Assembly: GCA_036510655.1 (NCBI GenBank)
Contig: DATCDQ010000087.1
Span: 1-55,739 of the forward strand
Length of the DNA stretch: 55,739 bases
Source: Rathayibacter_A sp036510655
GTDB lineage: Bacteria > Actinomycetota > Actinomycetes > Actinomycetales > Microbacteriaceae
Direction: 5' to 3'
How positions within the stretch are numbered: position 1 is the stretch's first letter; every line of letters starts with the position of its first letter. Position numbers and translations under genes: made by a program. The notes beneath the pieces are model-generated. The model was not told the origin of the DNA. It made no database searches and was given only the letters and a program-made list of their open reading frames with translations. Positions 48,520-55,739 of this stretch are shown here, piece by piece.

Positions 48520-51414
48520 GTGTCAGTAACTCAGGTGCAATCCCAGGCTAAATTGAGTGTGCGCGGTGCCCGCGTGCACAATCTGCGCAACATCGATCTG
48601 GAGATTCCCCGTGACGCGCTGGTTGTTTTCACCGGCCTGTCCGGTTCGGGAAAGTCGTCGCTGGCATTCGACACGATCTTCGCAGAGGGGCAGCGCCGCT
48701 ACGTCGAATCGCTGTCTGCGTATGCGCGCCAATTCCTCGGTCAAGTCGATCGTCCTGACGTCGATTTCATCGAAGGGCTGAGTCCCGCCGTCTCGATCGA
48801 CCAGAAGTCGACGAATCGCAACCCTCGTTCGACGGTCGGCACGATCACCGAGATCTACGACTACATGCGCCTGCTCTGGGCGCGCATCGGCGTTCCGCAC
48901 TGCCCGGTCTGTGGCGAGAAGATCCAGCGTCAAACCGTGCAGCAGATCGCCGACCAGCTGATGGAGCTGGAGGCCGGAACGCGTTATCTGATCCTCAGTC
49001 CGATGGTGAAGCAGAAGAAGGGAGAATTCGTCGATCTCTTCGCCGAACTCGGGGCGAACGGGTACGCACGGGCACTCGTCGATGGTGAGCAGATCCAGCT
49101 CAGCGATCCGCCGACGCTGAAGAAGCAATACAAGCACGACATCTCCGTCGTCGTGGACCGCCTGGTTGCCGGCCCAGACATCCTCGGACGGCTGACAGAT
49201 TCGCTCGAGACCGCGCTCGGCCTCACCGACGGACTGATCGAGATCAGTTTCGTCGACCGGCACGGGGCGGATGCGACCCGCAATTTCAGCGAGAAACTGT
49301 CCTGCCCGAACAATCATCCGATCCAACTGACCGAGATTGAACCGCGCACGTTCTCGTTCAACGCTCCGTTCGGCGCGTGCCCGGAGTGCTCCGGTCTCGG
49401 CACCCGCATGTCGGTTGATGAGGAGCTGCTGCTCGGCGACTCATCGCTCAGCATTGCAGAGGGTGTCATCCTGCCGTGGACAACGCAGGGCAAGGGGCTG
49501 TTCCAGTATTACGAGAAGCTCCTCGACGGCCTCGCACGCGACCTCGATTTTGATCTGACGACGCCGTGGAAGAAGCTTGAACCGGCCACCAAGAACGCTG
49601 TGCTCCGCGGCGACAACTTCGAGGTCAAGGTCAAATGGCGCAACCGGTACGGCCGCGAGATGAGTTACACGTCCGGCTTCGAAGGTGTCGTGCCGTACAT
49701 CGAGCGCCAGTACCTGCAGGCGGAGACCGACACCCAGCGACAGCGTTGGGCCGAATACCTTCGCGAGGTTCCGTGCCCGGTCTGCGGCGGGCGACGGCTC
49801 AAGCCCGAGGTACTCGCCGTTCTCGTGCACGGCAAGAGCATTGCGGATGTCGCGTTCCTCAGCCTCGCCGATGCGCGCACGTTCATGAGCAAACTGACGC
49901 TGACGGAGCGCGAGCAGAAGATCGCCGCGCAGGTGCTGCGTGAGATTCAGGTGCGCCTGGACTTCCTCATCCAGGTCGGTCTCAACTACCTGAGCATGGC
50001 ACGCGCCGCCGCAACGCTGTCCGGCGGCGAGGCCCAACGCATCCGCTTGGCGACGCAGATCGGGTCCGGCCTAACCGGTGTCCTCTATGTGCTCGATGAG
50101 CCGTCGATCGGCCTGCACCAGCGCGACAACCGGCGTCTGATCGAAACCCTCATCGCGCTGCGCGATCTCGGGAACACGCTGATCGTGGTCGAGCACGACG
50201 AAGACACGATCCGCACCGCGGACTGGATCGTCGACATTGGGCCCGGCGCGGGGGTCAACGGGGGCAGAGTCGTGCATTCCGGCTCGTTCGACGATCTGAT
50301 CGCAAACACGGCATCGCTGACAGGCGACTATCTGGCCGGTCGCCGATCGATCCCGATGCCCACGACGCGGCGACCCATCGATCCGGAGCGGATGATCACC
50401 GTCATGGGGGCACAGGCCAACAACCTGAAAAAGATCACCGTCGATTTCCCACTCGGAACATTCATCGCCGTCACGGGTGTCAGCGGCTCTGGCAAGTCCT
50501 CCCTGGTCAACGATGTGCTCTACCGCGTGCTGGCGAACAAACTGAATGGCGCGCGCAAGCTCCCCGGTAAACACACCCGTGTCACGGGGTTGGAGAATCT
50601 CGACAAAGTCGTGCACGTCGACCAGGCGCCGATCGGGCGCACCCCGCGCTCCAATCCGGCCACGTACACGGGGGTGTTCGACCGCATCCGAACGCTGTTC
50701 TCCGAAACGCTCGAGGCGAAAACACGCGGATACCTCCCCGGCCGGTTCAGTTTCAACGTCAAGGGCGGCCGGTGTGAGGCGTGCTCCGGAGACGGAACGA
50801 TCAAGATCGAAATGAACTTCCTGCCCGACGTGTACGTCGCCTGCGAGGTTTGCGGGGGAGCGCGGTACAACCGTGACACTTTGTCGGTTCACTACAAGGG
50901 CAAGAACATCGCAGAAGTCCTCGATATGCCGATCGCAGAAGCCGCAGACTTCTTCGAGCCGATCTCGGCGATTCACCGGTATCTGAAAACTCTCGTCGAG
51001 GTCGGTCTCGGATATGTTCGGCTTGGACAAAGCGCAACGACGCTCTCCGGCGGCGAGGCGCAGAGGGTCAAGCTCGCAACGGAACTGCAGCGCCGGTCCA
51101 ACGGTCGCAGTGTGTACGTTCTGGACGAACCGACAACCGGGTTGCACTTCGAAGACGTGCGCAAACTGCTGTTGGTGCTGAACGGCCTGCTCGACAAGGG
51201 CAACACCGTAATCGTCATCGAACACAACCTCGACGTCATCAAATCCGCGGACTGGGTCATCGACCTCGGCCCGGAGGGCGGCGCGGGCGGCGGCCGGGTG
51301 ATTGCCACTGGAACACCAGAGCAGATCGCCCACGCGAAGGGGAGCTTCACCGGCGTCTTCCTCAAGGAGCTCCTCGAAGCAGATGCGGGCCAGCTCGAAC
51401 GCAAGAGCGCGTGA
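48520..51414 (+). CDS. uvrA: UvrABC system protein A
   Basis: UvrA is the damage-sensing ABC-type ATPase dimer of nucleotide excision repair. The 964-residue protein has two ATPase modules: Walker A GLSGSGKSS near residue 34 and GVSGSGKSS near 655, with signatures LSGGEAQRIRLATQIGSGL and LSGGEAQRVKLATEL, and Walker B LDEPSIGLHQRD and LDEPTTGLHFED. Zinc modules are CPVCGEK/CPECSGLG-type cysteines and the C-terminal CEACSGDG...CEVCGG. GTG 48520 was chosen from the upstream TAGACT box. GTG 48517 is adjacent and in frame. uvrC starts 4 bp after the stop. Confidence 0.98.
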   Translation: MSVTQVQSQAKLSVRGARVHNLRNIDLEIPRDALVVFTGLSGSGKSSLAFDTIFAEGQRRYVESLSAYARQFLGQVDRPDVDFIEGLSPAVSIDQKSTNRNPRSTVGTITEIYDYMRLLWARIGVPHCPVCGEKIQRQTVQQIADQLMELEAGTRYLILSPMVKQKKGEFVDLFAELGANGYARALVDGEQIQLSDPPTLKKQYKHDISVVVDRLVAGPDILGRLTDSLETALGLTDGLIEISFVDRHGADATRNFSEKLSCPNNHPIQLTEIEPRTFSFNAPFGACPECSGLGTRMSVDEELLLGDSSLSIAEGVILPWTTQGKGLFQYYEKLLDGLARDLDFDLTTPWKKLEPATKNAVLRGDNFEVKVKWRNRYGREMSYTSGFEGVVPYIERQYLQAETDTQRQRWAEYLREVPCPVCGGRRLKPEVLAVLVHGKSIADVAFLSLADARTFMSKLTLTEREQKIAAQVLREIQVRLDFLIQVGLNYLSMARAAATLSGGEAQRIRLATQIGSGLTGVLYVLDEPSIGLHQRDNRRLIETLIALRDLGNTLIVVEHDEDTIRTADWIVDIGPGAGVNGGRVVHSGSFDDLIANTASLTGDYLAGRRSIPMPTTRRPIDPERMITVMGAQANNLKKITVDFPLGTFIAVTGVSGSGKSSLVNDVLYRVLANKLNGARKLPGKHTRVTGLENLDKVVHVDQAPIGRTPRSNPATYTGVFDRIRTLFSETLEAKTRGYLPGRFSFNVKGGRCEACSGDGTIKIEMNFLPDVYVACEVCGGARYNRDTLSVHYKGKNIAEVLDMPIAEAADFFEPISAIHRYLKTLVEVGLGYVRLGQSATTLSGGEAQRVKLATELQRRSNGRSVYVLDEPTTGLHFEDVRKLLLVLNGLLDKGNTVIVIEHNLDVIKSADWVIDLGPEGGAGGGRVIATGTPEQIAHAKGSFTGVFLKELLEADAGQLERKSA

Positions 51415-51418
51415 CCTG

Positions 51419-53356
51419 ATGAGTGACACGGTCGGTTATCGGCCCAAGGCCGGCGAGATCCCCACCGGCCCTGGGGTGTACCGATTCAGGGACGAGAACG
51501 CGCGCGTGCTCTACGTCGGCAAGGCGAAGAATCTGCGCGCACGATTGAGCAATTACTTCGCCCCGCTGAGCGGCCTGCACGAACGCACTCGTCGCATGGT
51601 GACGACGTCGGCCAGCGTCGAATGGACCGTTGTCGCCAACGAGTTCGAGGCACTCCAACTCGAATTCACTTGGATCAAGGAATTCAACCCGCCGTTCAAC
51701 GTCCAGTTCCGCGACGACAAGACCTACCCCTATCTGGCCGTCACTATGGGCGAAGCTGTCCCGCGCGTCATGGTGACACGCAATAAACATCAGAAGGGAA
51801 CACGGTACTTCGGCCCGTACACGAAGGTGTGGGCGATCAGGGAAACCGTCGACCTTATGCTGAAGGTGTTCCCGATGCGCAGTTGCTCAGACAGCGTGTA
51901 CCGGCGGGCCGAATTGACGGGCAGGCCGTGTCTGCTCGGGGACATCGGCAAGTGTGCGGCACCGTGCGTCGGCCGGGTGACGAAAGAGGAACACCGGGCC
52001 ATCGCGGAGGACTTCGTCTCGTTCATGGCCGGCAACGACACCCACTACCTGCGTGAGCTTGAAGATCGGATGCGCGCTGCGGCCGAAGCGCAGGAGTACG
52101 AGGCGGCGGCTCGCTTCCGCGACAACATCCAGGCACTCCGCGCCGTCATGGAAAAAACCGCGATCGTGCTCTCCGATCACGTCGACGCGGATGTCTTCGG
52201 AATTGCAGACGACGAGCTCGCCGCGGCCGTGCAGCAGTTCATCGTGCGCGGCGGGCGTATCCGCGGTGTGCGCAGTTGGGTGGTCGACAAGGAACTGGAT
52301 GTCACGCGCGCCGATCTGGTCGAAACGGTGCTGCAGAACGCTTACGAGGACGACTCCGTGCCCCCGCGCGAGGTCCTCGTTCCCGAACTCCCTGATGATG
52401 CTCAGGAGTTGGAGCTCTGGTTGGCCGCACGGCGCCATGAGGCCGTCGACTCGGAGACCGGGCGCGCGCTCTCGGCCGGGCGAGTGGCTATCAAGGTTCC
52501 CCAACGCGGTGAGAAAGCCGCACTGGCTCAGACCGCTGAGCTCAACGCAAAAAACGCCTTGATGCTGTACAAGACACGGCGCAGCGCCGACTTCGTCACA
52601 CGGTCACAAGCCTTGGCCGATATCCGGGACGGCCTCGGCATGGAGCAAGCGCCGCTACGGATGGAATGCTATGACGTCTCGCACTTGAGCGGCACCAACA
52701 TCGTCGCATCGATGGTCGTGTTCGAAGACGGCCTGCCGCGTAAGGACCAATATCGGCGGTTCAGCATTCCGGCCTCCACAGACGACACCGAATCGATCTA
52801 TCAGGTCATCTCCCGCCGGTTGGCCTATCTTCGCCCCGCAAACGAAGCTCCGGACGACTCCGAGATCACGGCCGACGACGAAACCGCTGTCAACACGAAG
52901 GAAGAGCTGAGGAAGAAATTCGCCTACCCGCCTCAACTGCTCATCGTCGACGGCGGCCAGCCGCAGGTCGCCGCAGCCGCACGCGCACTCGAAGAGTCCG
53001 GTGTCACCGGCATCCAGCTGGCCGGCATCGCCAAGCGGCTGGAGGAATTGTGGCTTCCCGACTCGGACTACCCGGTCATCCTGCCGCGGAACAGCGATGC
53101 ACTCTTCATGATTCAGCGTCTCCGTGACGAGGCGCATCGGTTCGCAATCACGTTCCAGCGTGCGCGGCGCAAGCGCGACATCTCATCGGTGCTCGGCGAG
53201 ATCCCCGGCCTCGGCCCGGCGCGCGTACGCGAACTGCTGCGACACTTCGGGTCTGTAGCGCAACTGAAGAAGGCGGACCTTGCCCAGATCACCGAGGTCA
53301 AGGGCATCGGCACCGTGCTAGCCGCGACAATCCACGACGCGCTGCACAATCAGTAG
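51419..53356 (+). CDS. uvrC: UvrABC system protein C
   Basis: UvrC makes the two incisions in nucleotide excision repair. The 645-residue protein has an N-terminal GIY-YIG nuclease (GPGVYRFRDENARVLYVGKAKNLRARL), a Cys-rich region (CLLGDIGKCAAPCVG), a UVR motif around residues 205-240 that contacts UvrB, the RNase H-like second nuclease (ECYDVSHLSGTN, LLIVDGGQPQVAAA, HRFAITFQRARR) and a C-terminal helix-hairpin-helix pair (IPGLGPARVRELLRHFGS, VKGIGTVLA). ATG 51419 fits the family N-terminus and directly follows uvrA. Confidence 0.98.
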   Translation: MSDTVGYRPKAGEIPTGPGVYRFRDENARVLYVGKAKNLRARLSNYFAPLSGLHERTRRMVTTSASVEWTVVANEFEALQLEFTWIKEFNPPFNVQFRDDKTYPYLAVTMGEAVPRVMVTRNKHQKGTRYFGPYTKVWAIRETVDLMLKVFPMRSCSDSVYRRAELTGRPCLLGDIGKCAAPCVGRVTKEEHRAIAEDFVSFMAGNDTHYLRELEDRMRAAAEAQEYEAAARFRDNIQALRAVMEKTAIVLSDHVDADVFGIADDELAAAVQQFIVRGGRIRGVRSWVVDKELDVTRADLVETVLQNAYEDDSVPPREVLVPELPDDAQELELWLAARRHEAVDSETGRALSAGRVAIKVPQRGEKAALAQTAELNAKNALMLYKTRRSADFVTRSQALADIRDGLGMEQAPLRMECYDVSHLSGTNIVASMVVFEDGLPRKDQYRRFSIPASTDDTESIYQVISRRLAYLRPANEAPDDSEITADDETAVNTKEELRKKFAYPPQLLIVDGGQPQVAAAARALEESGVTGIQLAGIAKRLEELWLPDSDYPVILPRNSDALFMIQRLRDEAHRFAITFQRARRKRDISSVLGEIPGLGPARVRELLRHFGSVAQLKKADLAQITEVKGIGTVLAATIHDALHNQ

Positions 53357-53387
53357 AACGGCAGAGTCCACAGAATCACTCCTTCGA

Positions 53388-53393
53388 TAGGCT
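53388..53393 (+). promoter_or_regulatory. Candidate -10 box for rapZ
   Basis: TAGGCT would give a ~32 nt leader carrying GAGAGGG before the rapZ ATG, a conventional leadered gene. Confidence 0.4.
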
Positions 53394-53431
53394 AGGGGCA
53401 CGTCACTCAACCCGACGAGAGGGTCGAATCC

Positions 53432-54310
53432 ATGACCGCGGAACCGGAGCAGCTGCAAGAAGTCCTGATTGTCACAGGCATGTCAGGGGCCGGCCGATCC
53501 ACCGTCGCGAATGCGCTGGAAGATCTCGACTGGTACGTCGTCGACAACCTTCCGCCGCAGATGCTGCGCCCACTGATCGAGTTGGCAAGTCGTGCCGGCT
53601 CGACCTTGCCGCGGATCGCGGCCGTGGTCGACGTTCGCGGGCGCAACTTCTTCTCGGACATGCAGGACATCATCCACTCGCTCCGGGTTGGTACGCAGGT
53701 ACGCGTTGTCTTCCTCGAAGCGACGGATGCTGTGCTGGTGCGCCGTTTCGAGTCGGTGAGGCGCCCGCATCCGCTCCAGGGTGATGGCACGCTCCTCGAT
53801 GGCATCAGCCTGGAACGCACTCGTCTTCGCGAAATCCGCGAATCCAGCGACATCATCATCGACACGTCCGACCTGAATATCCACCAGTTGGCCACGACCA
53901 TCACCGAGACGTTCGCCGCGGAGGACACGGCGGGCGTGCACGTCACGGTGATGAGCTTCGGATTCAAATACGGGCTGCCGTCCGACGCAGACAATGTCGC
54001 CGACGCTCGCTTCTTGCCGAACCCGTTCTGGATTCCGGAATTGCGATCGCAGACCGGCCTGGACGCAGATGTGCGCGCTTTCGTCTTCGAGCAGAACGGG
54101 ACCGAGGAGTTCCTCGTCAACTACGAGCGGGCCCTCGAACCGGTACTGGCCGGGTATCAGCGTGAGAACAAACGACACGCCGTGATCGCGATAGGCTGCA
54201 CGGGGGGGAAACACCGCTCCGTCGCGCTCGTCGAAGAGTTGGCGTCCCGGCTGGAGCATCTCTCCGGGGTCGCCGTGAACACGAAGCATCGCGATCTCGG
54301 TCGCGAGTGA
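53432..54310 (+). CDS. rapZ: RapZ/YvcJ-family nucleotide-binding protein
   Basis: A 292-residue P-loop protein of the RapZ (YvcJ) family. Walker A GMSGAGRS is at residues 16-23, and the family signatures DWYVVDNLPPQML, VVDVRGRNF, FGFKYGLPSDADNVADARFLPNPFW and the C-terminal IAIGCTGGKHRSVALVEEL are present. In E. coli RapZ is an RNA-binding adaptor controlling glmS sRNAs. The actinobacterial role is not settled. It lies 75 bp after uvrC and is followed by whiA, with the yvcK gene that usually sits between them missing. GAGAGGG precedes the ATG. Confidence 0.93.
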   Translation: MTAEPEQLQEVLIVTGMSGAGRSTVANALEDLDWYVVDNLPPQMLRPLIELASRAGSTLPRIAAVVDVRGRNFFSDMQDIIHSLRVGTQVRVVFLEATDAVLVRRFESVRRPHPLQGDGTLLDGISLERTRLREIRESSDIIIDTSDLNIHQLATTITETFAAEDTAGVHVTVMSFGFKYGLPSDADNVADARFLPNPFWIPELRSQTGLDADVRAFVFEQNGTEEFLVNYERALEPVLAGYQRENKRHAVIAIGCTGGKHRSVALVEELASRLEHLSGVAVNTKHRDLGRE

Positions 54311-54405
54311 CCTGCACCGACCCAGGCGCATCCGACTTCGCACCCGCACGAACACAGCCCAGCGCACCTCGACGCCGTTACCGAACCGAAGAATGGAAGT
54401 TTTCA

Positions 54406-55383
54406 TTGACACTCACCGCAGACGTCAAGGAAGAACTGCTCGGCGTTGAGGCCAGTAAGACGACCGTCCGGGCCGCGGAACTGGCCACCATCCTGCGACT
54501 GGCCGGCGGGCTTCATGTCATCTCCGGCCGGATCGCGGTGGAAAGCGAGTTGGACACGCCTGATCTGGCCCGTCATGTGCGCAAAGCTCTCGCCGAGTTG
54601 TACGGCGTCCGCAGCGAAGTGTCTGTGATCTCGGCATCCGGTATCCGGCGCACCAATCAGTACCTGGTGCGCGTGCTCGATGGCGGTGAAACCCTTGCCA
54701 GACAGACCGGGCTGCTGGATGCCAGACGCCGCCCGATCCGCGGCCTTCCGAATCGTCTGACCACCGGCTCGAAAGACGAGCTCGCCGCGCTGTGGCGGGG
54801 GGCGTTCCTCGCCCACGGCAGCTTGACCGACCCGGGGCGATCCGCCGCCCTGGAGATCACCTGCCCGGGCAACGAGACTGCGATGGCGCTGGTCGGCGCC
54901 GCCGGCAGGCTCGGCGTGTCCGCGAAGGCACGCGAGGTGCGCGGCGTCCACCGCGTTGTCATTCGCGACGGCGAAGCGATCGGCACGATGCTCGCGCGCA
55001 TGGGCGCACACGACACGGTCACGGCGTGGGAAGAACTGCGCCAGCGCCGCGAGGTTCGGGCCACGGCAAATCGCCTGGTGAACTTCGACGACGCGAATCT
55101 GCGTCGTTCGGCGCAGGCGGCCGTCGCGGCGTGTGCACGCGTCGAACGGGCGATGGAGATCCTCGGCGAGAACATGCCGCAACACCTGCGCTACGCGGGG
55201 GAGCTCCGTCTGCGCTTCCGCGACTCGAGTCTGGACGAGCTCGGCCATCACGCGGAGCCCCCGATGACGAAGGATGCAGTGGCCGGCCGCATCCGGCGCC
55301 TGCTGGCGATGGCGGACAAGCGCGCGGCCGATCTCGGGATCGACGGCACAGACGCGAACCTGCCGACGGACCTCGACGTTTGA
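54406..55383 (+). CDS. whiA: WhiA DNA-binding developmental/cell-division regulator
   Basis: WhiA is a DNA-binding protein needed for sporulation septation in Streptomyces and linked to cell division in other Gram-positives. The 325-residue protein has an N-terminal LAGLIDADG-like double domain (LTADVKEELLG, ELATILRLAGGLHV, LWRGAFLAHGSLTDP, YHLEI-like AALEITCPGNE) and a C-terminal helix-turn-helix (LRLRFRDSSLDELG, MTKDAVAGRIRRLLAMAD). The frame is open from 54307, but the TTG at 54406, with GGAAG 7 nt upstream, gives the usual length and N-terminus. It lies 95 bp after rapZ. Confidence 0.94.
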   Translation: MTLTADVKEELLGVEASKTTVRAAELATILRLAGGLHVISGRIAVESELDTPDLARHVRKALAELYGVRSEVSVISASGIRRTNQYLVRVLDGGETLARQTGLLDARRRPIRGLPNRLTTGSKDELAALWRGAFLAHGSLTDPGRSAALEITCPGNETAMALVGAAGRLGVSAKAREVRGVHRVVIRDGEAIGTMLARMGAHDTVTAWEELRQRREVRATANRLVNFDDANLRRSAQAAVAACARVERAMEILGENMPQHLRYAGELRLRFRDSSLDELGHHAEPPMTKDAVAGRIRRLLAMADKRAADLGIDGTDANLPTDLDV

Positions 55384-55428
55384 CTTCCACTCGGGCGCTC
55401 GACCCGACGAGCACCGCGGTTGGGTGAT

Positions 55429-55434
55429 TAGACT
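55429..55434 (+). promoter_or_regulatory. Candidate -10 box for the superoxide dismutase gene
   Basis: TAGACT would start a ~60 nt leader ending in GAGGAGA before the ATG at 55502. No clear -35 box is seen. Confidence 0.4.
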
Positions 55435-55501
55435 GGAAAAGTCGCTCTAACCGCGCCGTGAACCGCTCTCGGTGCGGGTGAAATTACGAGGAGATATCTC
55501 A

Positions 55502-55739
55502 ATGGCTGACTACACACTCCCAGCACTTCCCTACGACTACTCGGCCCTCGAGCCGCATATCAGTGGGCGAATCATGGAGCTTCACCACGACAAGCATCAC
55601 CAGGGTTACGTGACCGGCGCCAACACCGCGCTGGCCAAGCTGGCGGAAGCCCGAGACGCAGACGACTTCGGCAACATCAACAAGCTCCAGAAGGACCTGG
55701 CGTTCAACCTCGCCGGGCACGTCAACCACAGCGTGTTCT
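55502..55739 (+). CDS. sodA: Mn/Fe superoxide dismutase (partial, 3' end outside window)
   Basis: The first 79 residues of a Mn/Fe-type superoxide dismutase, which removes superoxide. The N-terminal domain is typical: YTLPALPYDYSALEPHISG, then MELHHDKHHQGYVTGAN with the first metal-ligand His at about residue 28, and AGHVNHSVF with the second His region at the window edge. The remaining metal ligands and the Mn/Fe choice lie outside the window. The ATG at 55502 follows GAGGAGA at a good distance. No signal peptide, so cytoplasmic. Confidence 0.95.
   Translation, partial: MADYTLPALPYDYSALEPHISGRIMELHHDKHHQGYVTGANTALAKLAEARDADDFGNINKLQKDLAFNLAGHVNHSVF

Noticed and set aside
50071..51429. 452-codon minus-strand frame opposite uvrA
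   Set aside because: Shadow of uvrA, whose Walker and zinc motifs lie in the + frame.

Overview
The window is about 55.7 kb of a GC-rich chromosome of an actinobacterium, most likely Microbacteriaceae. I base this on the codon style (frequent GTG and TTG starts), the fused CydDC, the HGxxPAAW and TIGR02234-type genes inside a trp operon, the ANTAR regulator PdtaR, WhiA, and gene order that largely follows mycobacterial his-trp-lgt-gltBD-pyk-cyd-pdtaR-polA-rpsA-coaE-uvrBA. Genus is not resolved. Nearly everything is core chromosome. I see no phage, insertion sequence, CRISPR or plasmid genes.

Layout. (1) 154-8908: a tightly packed + strand run hisE-hisG-hisF-hisI-trpE-(two small membrane-protein genes)-trpC-trpB-trpA-lgt, then gltB-gltD (9065-15122) and pyk (15205-16653). 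It covers late histidine steps, tryptophan synthesis apart from trpG/trpD/trpF, lipoprotein lipidation, ammonia assimilation and the last glycolytic step. (2) 16680-23284: a less conserved stretch of small genes on both strands: EamA exporter, phosphoribosyltransferase, type-B carboxylesterase, SGNH hydrolase, four unknowns, a lipoprotein and tRNA-Leu(CAA). (3) 23324-32529: pdtaR, a hotdog thioesterase, polA, a DUF885 peptidase-like gene, a BaeRF-like gene, rpsA and coaE. (4) 32530-33541: about 1 kb of gene debris, including the first ~80 codons of an AMP-forming ligase. (5) 33542-41825: a DUF1707 gene, an M56/BlaI pair transcribed divergently from cydA-cydB-cydDC, with three identical-armed operators in the divergent gap. 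(6) 41877-55739: uvrB, a MoxR-DUF58-DUF4129 cluster, uvrA, uvrC, rapZ, whiA and the start of a Mn/Fe superoxide dismutase.

Two things stand out. First, the BlaI-type repressor and its M56 membrane protease sit at the cytochrome bd locus, and three TTCTAC-N5-GTAGAA sites fill the shared promoter region. This suggests that a beta-lactamase-type signalling pair controls bd oxidase expression here. Second, at least fourteen genes have a TANNNT hexamer 6-7 nt upstream of the start codon with no ribosome-binding site. This is the signature of leaderless transcripts, and it helped fix several GTG starts. No clearly new multi-gene system was identified. The cyd regulatory arrangement, the His-rich CydDC linker, a leaderless 13-codon ORF before the MoxR cluster and two long palindromes are the best leads.
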